The position numbers were made by a program, and so were the translations under genes. A DNA stretch of 64,000 bases from Cyclina sinensis (lineage: Eukaryota > Mollusca > Bivalvia > Venerida > Veneridae), in contig JAAONU010000016.1 in the NCBI GenBank assembly GCA_012932295.1, forward strand, positions 41,261,241-41,325,240, given 5' to 3'. Shown piece after piece: positions 47,491-59,070 of the stretch. Each line of letters opens with the position of its first letter. The stretch's first letter is position 1. Under the pieces are notes generated by a model. The model had not been told where the DNA came from. It saw only the letters and a list, made by a program, of their open reading frames with translations, and did no database searches.

Positions 47491-47744
47491 TTTTTGTTTG
47501 TTTGTTTCTTTTTGGGATGTTTTACTTGTTGAGCAGTTGTACTCAGGTGAACGATCGAAGATCATCATAATAGGAATCTCTGAGATTTCGTAGTGACAGT
47601 TATCAGTAAGTATTCTAAATAACATCTTTTCAAGCATGTCGAATGTGTTATTTTCTTGATACCAATGATAGAAAAAGCAATAAAAACGTCTGAGTTTATA
47701 TAAAAAAAACATTTAGTGAGGTGCAAGTTTAAGCATATTGTTAG

Positions 47745-48557
47745 ATTTTTTATGCTCCCCGAAGGGAGAGCATATAGTCGCCGCTTTGTTCGTCCGTATT
47801 CCCGTCCGTCTGTCCGCATTTTCATGTCCGGGACATAACCCTGAAACTACAAGAAGTATCAACAAGAAACTTTTAAGGTAGTTAGATCTTATTGAGTAGA
47901 AGTGCAGTGCATAAGAACCATAACTTTTCATTGCCTAATTTTTGAGTTATTGCCCTTTGTTCATTTTTACACTTTGAACATTGTCCGGGACATAACTCTG
48001 AACTTTCAAGAGGTATCAACAAGAAACTTGTAAGGTAGACTGTCCGTCCGTATGTCCGTCCGTATGTCTGTACGTCCGTCCGTCCGCATTTTCTTGTCCG
48101 GGACATAACTCTGAAACTACAAAAAGTATCAACAAGAAACTTTGTAGGTAGATATATCTTATTGACTAGAAGTGCAGTGCATAAGAACCAGAATTCTGCG
48201 TTGCCTAATTTTTGAGTTATTGCACTTTGTTCATTTTTACACTTTGAACTTTGTCCGGGACATAACTCTGAAACTACAAGATGTATCAAAAACCTCTGGT
48301 TTACCTGTCACCGGCCTACTTCAGTGACCATGACACTGTCTGGATAGGACTGCCACTGTCTGAGTTGATAGAAAAATAAAGAATAAAATGGTAACTGTCT
48401 TACATTCTTCATTGCATATCTAAACAGTTTTAACCTTTTTCAGCAACTACCAATAACATAATATCTTTATGCTGAATTTGGCAAAGACTTTGTGGACACA
48501 CTATTCTGTGTCCAAAACCTATTCGGACAGCATCACCAGGTTCGACTGGCTCTTGTT
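47745..48557 (+). mobile_element. HINE/pearl-like element 6
   Basis: Left end TATGCTCCCCGAAGGGAGAG, itself a hairpin. GTCY tracts lie at 47780-47815 and again at 48040-48095. Core units near 47826, 47985, 48100 and 48255 carry TTGTCCGGGACATAACTCTG and AGTATCAACAAGAAACTT. The 3' hairpin CCAG-GTTCGA-CTGG, two bases and CTTGTT close it at 48552-48557. The core family recurs at 58760-59070. The minus frame 47882-48289 is repeat-derived. Confidence 0.65.
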
Positions 48558-48560
48558 TAT

Positions 48561-50246
48561 TTAACATTTGCACTCATAAGACTGAAAAATCTAAGCAAGT
48601 CGAAAAATCAGAGAAATTTTTCATTTAATTTAATCGAATGATATTTCAGAGAAAATGATAATTTAGAGAAAAACTATATCTATCTGGTTTTACTTTCCCC
48701 ATTAACCTCATATCTTCTGTATAAACAGAACAATAAAAATCATATTCCGTATTTTATTAATTGATTTTCTTAATGTATGTCTATTGTTGTCGGCAAGGTA
48801 ACCGTTGTTGTCAATTTTCAGCATTAACGGATATATTAACTTTAACCAGGCCTTTGCAGTTTTGATTGATATTTTGTTATATTTTAATCTATTTTATGAC
48901 CTTTTTTCAAAAATCTAAACTTCCTTGAACAATATCCGTGTTATTTCTCCTTCTTTGTTTTTTTCTTATTAACATGCAAATGTGGCAACGCAATTTTTTG
49001 TTTTATTTTCAAGAAAAGAAAAAAGGAATGACATCATCCGTTTTGTCAGATGTCTAAGACTCTGTATAAAACTAGTAAGAATTGTTGTATTGGTAGCATT
49101 TGGAGAATAATAATTATATACAACGGATGATTTATGGCGTCTAGAACATTATCTTCAGACAAACGAAACTGCTTTTCGAGGCAAAAATCTTCCTCTCTTG
49201 TTTTCGCTCCGTTGTGAAATACTGTTAGTATCATCTAAGAACAGAAGAAAAGATATAAAATTGTCCCCATGAGTATTGAAATTAAAATATTCGAACTATA
49301 CACTGACAAACAGAAATATTCTCAAGGAGCTCATTAGACATAGTTTCTAAAAAGGTCATACACTAGTGATATACTGACTCGGTATTGTAAATGCCAGGTG
49401 CTAAGCCAGAACATAAAACGATATTAAACAAATGCATTTTATAATGTTAGTTACCGTTCACTTTTGTTTAAGATAGCTGCCATCCGTGAAATACGTGGGT
49501 AAAAAAAAGAATTTCTTATGTATGGCCCAAACTTCTTTTAATACCTTTCATTGCGGGGAAAAAAGCTTATTAATGATTTACGAATTCTAGTACACCTGAA
49601 TAAATAGATTTTTTTTCAGAATGATCATTCTTTGACATTTCTATTTTTATCATCTTTGTGCAACCACTCTAAACATAATATAGTTTTCTTGTTAGCGAAT
49701 TAAATTGCATGTATTTATAAATCGTTCAAAATTCGTAGTCGACAGATTAAAGAACTATAATCTGTAATGTCAAAATATCGTTCATTTAGCAACATCACCA
49801 TTATCTGAATTACATTACTGTAGTCAAAACATTTCCCAAAATCTACATAGAACATTTCTCCTTACTTGCACAACCAGTTTTCTGAAAAAATACTTTTAAA
49901 TTAAAACATCGTTCATTTAGCAACATCACCACCACCAACAACAGAAGTAGCTGGATGTACGTGTTTTGAAAAACAAAATGCTATATATGCACGTTTTTCA
50001 TTATTTTGTTATGAATTGTATATTTTCTTAAATTTAACACAAATATTTCTCAAATTTTCAAATTTAAAATTGAACGCCATGTCTTTAATGAGTCATGTAA
50101 TAAAATGTGGAATAAAATGAAGAAGTTGGTGACATCCCAATTTTATTTCAAGTTTTGTCAACAATATGGTGGCTAACAAAATACCAAATATGAGCAAATT
50201 CTACTATTGTCAAAAAAGAGGAAACTTTAGCATATGCGACTCAATT
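48561..50246. other. Unit B duplicated sequence, no gene recognised
   Basis: Contains anchors to 34911, 37260 and 39630. A repeated phrase, CGTTCATTTAGCAACATCAC, occurs at about 49783 and 49909. No gene is supported. Confidence 0.5.
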
Positions 50247-51739
50247 ATTACGCCCCCTCTTCAAAGAAGTGGGGGTATATTGCTTTGCATTAAAAAATTT
50301 TGTCTGTCTGTCGGTCGGTCCGTCGGTCCGTAGACCAAATGGTTTCCGACCAGTAACTAAAGAATGCTTAGGCCTAGGAACTTCAAACTTGGTAGGATGA
50401 TTGTCCATCACCAGAAGATGACCCTTATTGATTTTGGGGTCAAGGGGTCAAAGGTCAAGGTCACATTGACCTTGTAGGTAGAAACGGTTTCCGACCAATA
50501 ACTAAAGAACGCTTAGGCCTAGGAACTTCAAACTTGGTAGGATGATTGTCCATCACCAGTAGATGAGCCCTTATTGATTTTGAGGTCATTGGGTCAAAGG
50601 TCAAGGTCACATTGACCTTGTAGGTAGAAACTGTTTCCGACCAATAACTAGAGAATGCTTTGACCTAGGTTCACCAAACTTGGTATGCTGGTTGGTCATC
50701 ACCAGTAGATGACCCTTATCGATTTTGAGATCATTATGTCAAAGGTCAAGATCACAGGGACCTTCATCCAAAAAACGGTTTCCGATCAATAACTAGAGAA
50801 CGCTTTGACCTAGGTTCAATAAACTTGGTATGCTGGTTGGTCATCACCAGTAGATGACCCCTGTTCATTTTGAGGTAATTAGGTCAAAGGTCAAGCTCAC
50901 AGGGACCTTCATCCTAAAAATAGTTTCCGATCAATAACTAGAGAACGCTTTGACCTAGGTTCACCAAACTTTGTATGCTGGTTGGTCATCACCAGTAGAT
51001 GACCCCTATTGACTTTGAGGTCATTAGGTCAATGGTCAAGCTCACAGAGACTTTCATCCTTAAAACGGTTTCCGATCAATAACTAGAGAACGCTTTGACC
51101 TAGGTTCACCAAACTTGGTGTGCTGGTTGGTCATCACCAGTAGATGACCCCTGTTGATTTTGAGGTCATTAGGTAAAAGGTCAAGCTCACAGGGACCTTC
51201 ATCCTATAAACGGTTTCTGATCAATAACTAGAGAACGCTTTGACCTAGGTTCACCAAACTTTGTATACTGGTTGGTCATCACCAGTAGGTGACCCCTATT
51301 GACTTTGAGGTCATTAGGTCAAAAGTCAAGATCACAGAGACTTTCATCTTAAAAACAGTTATCGATCAATAACTAGAGAACCCTTTGACCTAGGTTCACC
51401 AAACTTTGTATGCTGGTTGGTCATCACCAGTAGATGACCACCTATTGATTTTGAGTCATTAGGTCAAAGGTCAAGCTCACAGAGACTTTGACTCTTAAAA
51501 CGGTTTCCGATCAATAACTAGAGAATGCTTTGACCTAGGTTCACCAAACTTTGTATGCTGGTTGGTCATCACCAGTAAATGACCCCTATTGATTTTGAGG
51601 TCATTAGGTCAAAGGGCAAGGCCACAGGGACCTTGATCCTCAAAACGGTTTCTGATCAATAACTAGAGAACGCTTTGGCCCAACCACAAGCAATTAGGTG
51701 CTGCCGGGGGGCATTTATGTTTTACAAACATTTCTTGTT
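50247..51739 (+). mobile_element. HINE/pearl-like element 7, about 9.5 core units
   Basis: Left end ATTACGCCCCCTCTTC followed by AAGAAGTGGGGGTATA. GTCY tract at 50300-50333. Core units of about 145 bp start near 50342, 50491, 50632, 50777, 50924, 51068, 51212, 51356, 51503 and 51650, with CGGTTTCCGATCAATAACTA, GGTTGGTCATCACCAGTAGA and GTCAAAGGTCAAG. The right end GCCGGGGGGCATT, hairpin ATGTTT-TAC-AAACAT and CTTGTT (51734-51739) close it. The inner units are more alike than the outer ones, as expected from amplification by unequal exchange. Confidence 0.85.
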
Positions 51740-53016
51740 TCTTTAGACTTTCAACTTACTCTATCATTTTGTTTTTAAATTGACTAAATTTTCTCACCAG
51801 GAAAAGATAAACCGATAATTAGTTTCATATTTACAAGTCATGTAATTAAAATGGAATGTATAATATAACGGAAACCTGTTTGATCAATGTTCACTGCAAA
51901 AGATGGCTGATATAACTTGATCAACACTTTTTTATCTTTAAGAAAAATAATCAATCATCTTATTTACCTTTTCGAATTAAGCAGTTATCTTCATACATAA
52001 AATATGAGGTATCTATGATTGTTAATGAGACAATGTCTTTTATTGATTGTAAATATCTCCAATTTTTAAAGCACACATTTTAAAGTAGATGATGGCTGAC
52101 AGGCTTGTTTCACAGTTTCTTATTCAGAATCCCAACACTTGCTATTTTCATCTTTAAGTAATTGTTTATTAAGAACGAGTTATCCCAAGATATTTAGACA
52201 GCAGCAACATATTGACGATTATAATTTTTAAGACATTCAGAGGTGTTAAAAGATTAAATGTAAAAAGCCGTAACGATATAAATTCATTAAAGAAGGTAGA
52301 ACAAATGTATGTTCCAAACACATGGGCTGTAGTTTTTGAATGTGTCTGCTCCATATGAATCTCCCTATTTGTACTGGCTCACTTCTTAGAGCAAAACAAA
52401 TAGGCGTAATGGTTATTTTTTTACAAAGTATGCACTTTTCCCTACTGCATTTTAAAAAGAAGTCCTTACTTGTGCAATAAATAAGCTACAAATGACCTTT
52501 CTTGTGCGTCTTTGATGGACGTATGACACAACGTAATTACTGTTAATCCGCTGCATAATCATATATTCATTTGAGAATTAACAGAGCTATTACCGAGTTT
52601 TGCTTAAAGATATAAAATCTCTTGCACTATCAGGGTGAATAAGTTTTGTAATAACGACTTTTGGACTTATTGGGTGATATCAAAGTTTTTCACAGCAACT
52701 AGGCTCCTTTCTTCTCCGATCAAAGGTCTTTAGAGTTTCTAAACCTGCTGTATACAAAATCACAATTTCTTGAAACTGTCCGCGCTTCGATAAGCTGCGA
52801 TAAAATTTGTAGTTCTTTTTATTTCCTAACCCAATCCCTTTTAACCTGAAACAGTCAAAATGTAAACCACCTTTTTAGCAAGAATAATTACTTTGTTTAT
52901 GTCTGTAAATAGATTTATGACATTTTGTTCCTTACAGAAAATAGAATGAATGCCTCTTTTTTGAAAGACTTTGCACGTACATTCGTTCATTTCTAGTGTT
53001 TAGTAATTTTAGTTTG
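51740..53016. other. Unit B duplicated sequence, no gene recognised
   Basis: 52485-52850 pairs with 40985-41330. The minus frame 52169-52354 has no domain. Nothing else is supported. Confidence 0.5.
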
Positions 53017-55048
53017 TTAGCTCACTGGACTAAAGGTCTGATGTAGCTTTTAGTATGCTATTTTCTCCACTGTCAGTCTCCTCCAATACCACAGGGTTAA
53101 TTGCAATTAAACTTTACAGAAATGATCTGTATGGTCCTCTGTCAAAGTTATAAAAAGGGGAATTCCATGCAGAACCCTGGTTGCCATGGGAACTGAAAGG
53201 AAAAACTTTCAAAATCTTGTCTGAAACCACAAGGCCTAGAGCTCAGATATTTGGTTGATAACAATTATCTAGTTGACCTCTCATAAATTTAGATAAAACA
53301 TGGCCCCGGGGTCAAATTTGGTCCCACCTCCAAAGTCACTTGACATAGAGTTAAATAGGAAATTTTTTATTAAAAGATCTTCTTGTCTGAAACCACAAGG
53401 CCTATAGCTTACATATTTGGTTGATAACTATATCTATTTGACCTCTAATAAAGTTATTTAAATCATGGCTTAGGGGTCAAATTTGGCCTGAGCCCAGGAA
53501 TCACTTGATTTTACTTTTTCCATAGACTTACATAGAGAAAAAATTAAAAATCTTCTTGTCAGAAACCATAAGGCCTAAGATGTTTAGTGTGTATGATTGT
53601 CTAGTAGGCTTCTATCAAATTAATACAAATCATGGCCCCTGAATCAAAATTGGCCCCGCCCCAGGGGTCACTTGATCTAAGATAGAGTTAGATAGGAAAA
53701 AGATTAAAAAGATCTTCTTGTCTGAAACCATAAGGCCTAGAGCTTCCATGATAGCATCATCTAGTGGACCTCTACCAAAGTGATATAAATATTGACTAAG
53801 GTGTCGGAATTGGCCCGAGCCCAGGGATCACTTGATTTTATATAGATCTTTATAGCAAAAACTTTAAAAATCTTCTTGTCAGAAATCATTAGGCCTTGGA
53901 TTTAGATATTTTGTTTGTGCCATTGTCTATTGGATTTTTACTAGGTTGGTACAAATCATATCTCCTGGGACAAAATTGGTCCCGCCCCAGTTGTCAATTG
54001 GTTTCACAGTTACATTTGTATATAGGAAAATGTTTTAAAGGGGCTGTGCTCCAGATGACAAAAAAAGGAAAGTTTTCTTGTATTATAAATTTCTTGTAAT
54101 ATTTATGATTAATGCTTAAAAAATAACCTACTGACAAAAAATAAGTCAAATAATTACATTATAAATTGATTTTTTCCCTTTCAAAGTGCTATACCGTAAC
54201 GCGACGGTATAACCATATCGTATAAGATTTAAAGTAAATATCTGTAATATCACATGCGGCGATGGTGGTGACAGTAAAAGCGTTGTAAATATTTTGTTAA
54301 CATGAGGGTCCAGAGTTCAAATCAGGCTGGAGCGAAAATATTTTTTTTTATATTATTTTAACTTTTATAATCAGTTTTGAAGTAAAATATTATGTTGTTA
54401 TAATCTCACGGCATCTAAATACATAATTTATGGAAAAAATTTTTTATGTCAAATCTGGAGTACAGCCTCTTTAAAGAAACTGAAATGTCTTGAGCTTAAA
54501 TAAATATGGTTCAGCTTTGCCTAGTTAATTAGATGGGCTTTGGAAGATCTTGACCCACCCCAGAATACCAAGTCCCCACACACTTCACCTGGATACCCCC
54601 TCCGAAAAAGAAATCATTTGATCGGTTAGGAAGGTACTTAACCTTCATTTACCTTTGTTCTTTACTTTCATTGATCTACTGACCTACTTTCTTGTTTTTG
54701 AAGCTACATCAATGAAATTCTAAATATTTGTTTAAATTTCTATGCAGACTTCAACTTTGACCTTGGTAGACCTTGACCTACTGACCTTCTTATTTTTGAA
54801 GGTATGTCTTTCAAATTTTTAACTTTTGTGTTATATTACATACAGACTTCAAATCTGACTTTGGTTTATTTTGAACTATTGACCTTCTTTCTTTGTTTTA
54901 AAATATTTTTATACATATCTAATGTAGTATTTGAACTGTCTGCCCTTTGACACTTCCCTTAGGTGACACCACACCCAATCCCTACTCCACAAGTTGTTTG
55001 TTAGTTTTTTTTCAGGTGAGCGATTCAGGACCATCTAGTCCTCTTGTA
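53017..55048 (+). mobile_element. HINE-like element 8 with ~165-bp core array and nested MITE
   Basis: Starts near TTAGCTCACTGGAC. The core units near 53212, 53383, 53553, 53716 and 53872 carry TCTTGTCTGAAACCACAAGG and CAAATTTGGCCCGAGCCCAG-like sequence. A TTAA MITE is inserted at 54035-54474. Distal units (54600-54960) carry TTGACCTACTGACCTACTTT. The end is CAGGTGAGCGATTCAGGACC, with hairpin GGAC-CATCTA-GTCC and CTTGTA (55043-55048). The GTGAGC near the end is the inverse of the starting GCTCAC. Confidence 0.6.
54035..54474. mobile_element. TTAA-flanked MITE, 432 bp
   Basis: TTAA at both sides (54035-54038, 54471-54474). The ends AGGGGCTGTGCTCCAGAT and the inverse AGAGGCTGTACTCCAGAT differ at 2 of 18 positions. 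Inside lies a perfect 8-bp hairpin (TATACCGT, loop AACGCG, ACGGTATA; 54190-54211) and a B-box-like GAGTTCAAATC at 54313, so a tRNA-related piece may be embedded. It is non-coding. Confidence 0.8.
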
Positions 55049-56043
55049 GGGTTTTTGTATTGTCTAATCAATAGCATGTAAATTCTTTGAAATGTTGCCA
55101 TGATAGAAAGATGTAAGTAAATGTCTTTAATGGTGTATGCTCATGAAATTTGTAATTCTTACTCTAAAATATACATGAAAGCATAGTTAATGTCAACCTT
55201 TATCACAAACATAATACTGTTTACTAGAAGACATAAGCACTGGTCAGTTTAGACCTTGTCCAATCTTTAAGATTGTCATCTGTACTTATCCTTTTTCTTA
55301 AAGTTGCTGGTTATCTATACTTAAAGAAATTTGTGTTTGATAATTAAAGTATGTATTAATTCAGTGGTTACAAAATGCATCCACAAAGAAATACAATTGT
55401 TTCCATAACGGATGTACAGGTCTTGATAACATTTTAAGCCAAATTGGATTGCTACTTTATTGACATTGATAAATACAGTGGTATAAATTGTATTCAGAAT
55501 TATAGTCAAATATGACATGACTGAGACAATTTCCCAGAAAGCATATCTAGACATGAGCCCTATGGTGCTTACCCTTTGACATCTACGTCAACCGAAGGCG
55601 CGGGGGAAAACGGTTATGTCGTGAAACACATACAGACATCTCTATTGTTTTAAACAGATTTTATTTGCATTCTTCAATTTACTGAAATAATGTATACATT
55701 ACTTGTTTTAATACTAAACTTTAAGTATGAAAACTGAACGTCTTCCCAAGTTTGTTTGATAGTCTTTGTACCTGAACCAAGTAAATTGAATTAATACTAA
55801 CAAAAAAAGCCATTAAACTAATTTTTATCATTTATGACCTACATCCGACAAACACATTGGAGATCATCTATCTATTGATGGAAGAGATCAGTGTAATTAA
55901 TCATTTATAGAATTAACTGTAAGTCACTTCTAATGACAAAGGCAAACCGTGTAATGCATGCCAGGCTCCAAAATAAAAAAGAAAAAACTAGTGTGTGCCA
56001 AAAAGACAAAACTTTGAAAATAATGTTTAAATCTATGTATTTT
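55049..56043. other. Unit B duplicated sequence, no gene recognised
   Basis: 55080-55975 pairs with 41580-42490, including the GC-rich GGCGCGGGGGAAAA island. No conserved frame. Confidence 0.5.
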
Positions 56044-56673
56044 GATCCCCCGCCCCAAAGGTTGAGCAGGAGGTCGGGATTATAGGAATGGCCTTGTCTG
56101 TCTGTCTGTCAGACTGTCTGTCCGTAACATAATCGTTTCCGCTCCATATCTCCTATACCTTTGAACTGATTCTTAAAAAAAACTTGAGTCAAATGTTTAA
56201 CTCATTAAAACGATACGCATAGTCCAGCCATAGTGTCCACTCAATGTCTCCTGACCTTTGAAAGGTTTTTCTGTAAACTTTGGTCAAATGTATAACTCAT
56301 TGAGAAGTTGTGCAGAAGGCATAACCAAGCCATGTCTGTTCAAAGTCAAGATGGCACTTGAATGTCTTTGGTTTCAGCCTTCAGCTATCTGTCCGCTCAA
56401 GTTTTTCTATACCGTTAAACCGATTTTCTGTAAAATTTGGTAAAAAATGTATAAATCATTGAGAGAATGTGGAGAAGGCATGGCCAAGCCATGTCAGTTC
56501 AAGGACAAAATCGCACTTGTAGGTCATTTGTTCAAGCCTTCCGTTTCGTATTGTCATTGCAATTAAGCTTTCCCATAGTTTAGTATGCCCCATAAATGCA
56601 ATTCTTTGTTCCCAGACTACTTTAAACTTTACGGTGACGGCGGGGGATATAGCAGTCCTTGGACCGTCTTGTT
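56044..56673 (+). mobile_element. HINE/pearl-like element 9
   Basis: Left end GATCCCCCGCCCC followed by GGTCGGGATTATAGG. GTCT/GTCC tract at 56095-56130. Three diverged core units near 56140, 56265 and 56395 carry TCCGCTCCATATCTCCTATA and GAGAAGTTGTGCAGAAGGCA. The right end GGCGGGGGATAT is the inverse of the left end, then hairpin GTCC-TT-GGAC, three bases and CTTGTT (56668-56673). Confidence 0.75.
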
Positions 56674-57084
56674 TTTTATATTATCCCATTAAAATACTTC
56701 GTGATGAATTTCATCGAGCTAGTTTTATTTTCCCAATAACTCCTAATATTTCTGTGAATAAGTTATCCGATTAGACAACAGAAATCATTTTTATTCATTT
56801 GTCTAATGTCTAGAGAATTGCATGCATAAGAGTATTTACTTATTTGTCAAATTCTTATGCCAAATAATAACAATTTGAGCGGATATATACCTTTTTCATA
56901 CAATAATTCTTGTCAAATATTGTTGTTCCTTTATTTTGCATAAACATTCTATTTCTGAACGAGAATGTATTTGTTGTTAGAGTTGTTATGAATGTTTTAT
57001 TGACTGACTTACTTTAATGCAGACCGACTCATGTCATTAAGAAATATATATCAAAGTAAGTCAGTGTCCCGACTGTCCCTTTTG
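56674..57084. other. Non-coding stretch, nothing recognised
   Basis: AT-rich spacer between element 9 and the 60-bp satellite. Confidence 0.5.
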
Positions 57085-57793
57085 AATGTACCGACTTTAT
57101 TTCGTTTGTCAATTTATCGACGATAAACAACGAGGTCTCTTTAAAATGTATCTTCCACCTATGGTTTGTCAGTTAAACGATGATATGAACAAAGTCCTTT
57201 TTTAATGTATCTACCTGGTGTTGTTTGTCAGTTTTTCAACGATGTGCAAGTGTTTCTTTCGGATGTATCTACTGATGAGGTTTGTCAGTGTCTCGATGAT
57301 ATGCAACAAAGTTTCTTTTGAATAAATCTACCTAGGGACGTGCGTCAGTTTCTCAAGGATATGCAACAGTCTTTTTTTAGATTTATCTACAATGTGTGGT
57401 TTGTCAATGGGTAACCGATATGCAACAAAAAATCTTTTGAATATATCAACCTAGAGTGGCAAATCAGATTGGCAATGATATACAACGAGTTTCCTTTTAA
57501 ATTATAAACCTAGTTTAGTTTATCAATGTATGGACGATTAACAACAAAGTTTCTTTTGAATATATCAACCTAGTGAGGTTTGTCAGTTTCTCAACGATAA
57601 GTAACAAGCTGCCTTTTGAATGTATCAGCCTATTCTAGTTTGTCAATGTCTCGACGATATGCAACAATGTTTCTTTGGAATTTATCTACCAAGTATGTTT
57701 TTTCATTGTCTCACCGATATGTAACAAAGGTTTTTTAATGTATCAACCTAGTGTAGTTTGTCGGTTTCTGAATGGTAGCAACAAGATTCATTT

Positions 57794-58376
57794 CTAATGT
57801 ATCATCTTTGCTAGCCAAGGGTTACGATCCGCCCCCCTCCTCTTCACCCTTGGCGGATATAGCCAATATTTTCTATCTCCGCGGCGGTATTTTTCATTGG
57901 CTGGAGCTATAGGTAGCTGCGTCCAATCAAATCGCCGATTACAAACGATCACGCAACTATCACGCACGGGGAGACAAAATGTAAACATGGCAGCATGTAG
58001 CAATTATTGCCGTTTGTGTCACGAAACATTGCCACCTAAGCACAGAAGAACCATATTTACTGAGACGTTTTCTTTGCTTAGTCAACTAATACTAGTGTTA
58101 GGATACATTCCACATAAGGATGACGGGCTGATATCCGCTTCAATCGTAGTCATATTTATTTTACTGGGCGCAGCCATTTTTGCTTTCGACTAAGTGGTTT
58201 TACAAGGCTTGCGCTGATTGGCTATCGATGACATCATGTTAAAGGGAATAACCGTAGAAATCCGATAGGCGGCGCAACCCGCAAAATACAAAATATTGGC
58301 TATATCCGTCAAGGATGAAGAGGAGGGGGGAGGGGTGACGGATCGTAACCCTTGGCTAGCGAAGATGCTAATGTAT
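57794..58376. mobile_element. Mutator-like (Pack-MULE-like) element with 9-bp TSD
   Basis: CTAATGTAT flanks the insert at 57794-57802 and 58368-58376. Inverted ends of about 70-78 bp begin CATCTTTGCTAGCCAAGGGT (right end CATCTTCGCTAGCCAAGGGT) and run to GATATAGCCAATATTTT, with short indels in the C-rich part. A 9-bp duplication with long inverted ends is the Mutator-like pattern. The 565-bp element has no transposase. It carries a GC-richer interior with a CCAAT motif and a coding start (57987-58193). Its insertion within a known satellite unit makes the boundaries unambiguous. Confidence 0.85.
57987..58193 (+). pseudogene. Captured gene start with ZAD-like CxxC motif
   Basis: A 68-codon frame begins with an ATG in good context (AAACATGG). 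It reads MAACSNYCRLCHE, then HRRTIF, a leucine-rich stretch and GYIPHKDDGL. CRLC followed by an IF motif and a DGL turn resembles the first half of a ZAD-type zinc-finger N-terminus; the second CxxC pair is missing. After DDGL the frame runs into about 19 hydrophobic residues and stops, which is probably sequence past the captured exon or intron boundary. A longer upstream frame from 57897 has no support. Alternatively this is the 5' end of the autonomous element's own protein. A function cannot be assigned. Confidence 0.45.
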
Positions 58377-58759
58377 AAACCTACTGTGGTTTGTCAATAT
58401 ATTTACGATATGCAACAAAGTTCATTTTGAAAGTATCTACCTATGGTCGTTTGTCATTGTCTCATAAATAAGCAACAAGGTACCTTATGAACTTATCAGA
58501 CTAGTGTGGTTGGTTAAAGTATCGACAATATGCAACAAAGTTTCTTTTGACTTTATCTACCAAGTGTGGTTTGCCGATATTTTGACAATATGCAGCAAAA
58601 TTCCTTTTGAAAGTATCTACCTAGTGAGGTTTGTCAGTCTTTATGATTTTCAGCGATGTTTCTTTTGAATTTATGTTTTACTAATGCCTCGACGGTAAGC
58701 AACAAGGTTCTTTTTTTAACTATCTAGTGTGGTCTGTCAATGTTTCGACCATATACAAC

Positions 58760-59070
58760 TATGAAACTTGTTAGGTGAATAGATCTCATTGTGGTAAAGT
58801 ATATTGCATAAAAACCTTAACTCTTCTTGTGTACTTTTTGAGTTATTACCCATTGTTAATTTTCATACCCTATCTTTGTCTAGCATAAAATACAAAGACT
58901 TTATGAGTGATCAACATAAAACTTCATAGATGGATAGTTCTCATTAAGCAGAAGCTCAAGAACCGTACTTTTGCTTATTTGTTTACTTTGTAAATTTTCA
59001 TACTTATTTTTTTTGTCGGGACCATAACTCTTACAATATATTTAACAGCTTTCGGGTATATTTATTAAGG
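58760..59070 (+). repeat. HINE-type core units (family of element 6)
   Basis: Two to three diverged units with ATCAACATAAAACTTCATAG, AGTTATTACCCATTGTTAAT and TTGTCGGGACCATAACTC match the core of 47826-48290. No GTCY tract or termini are visible. It abuts the 60-bp satellite at its left edge. Confidence 0.5.

Larger units (their letters stand above)
34857..48557 (+). repeat. Tandem segmental duplication, unit A (about 13.7 kb)
   Basis: Collinear anchors with unit B: 34911-35060 with 48690-48850; 37260-37480 with 49125-49310; 39630-39850 with 49445-49640; 40985-41330 with 52485-52850; 41580-42490 with 55080-55975; 43160-44380 with 59580-60460; 47530-47740 with 61895-62110. By eye the anchors are roughly 70-85% alike, so the duplication is old. 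The insertions between anchors differ, so most elements arrived after it. Limits are approximate. Confidence 0.65.
57085..58760 (+). repeat. Satellite array, about 60-bp unit, about 19 copies
   Basis: Diverged units of 58-61 bp share TATCTACCTAGTG, GTGGTTTGTCAGTGTCTCGA and GATATGCAACAAAGTTTCTT. Twelve units lie before and about seven after the element inserted at 57803-58367. Divergence between units is high, so the array is old and no longer homogenised. Confidence 0.85.

Noticed and set aside
47882..48289. Minus-strand frame of 135 aa
   Set aside because: Repeat-derived; it spans the core units and GTCY tract of element 6.
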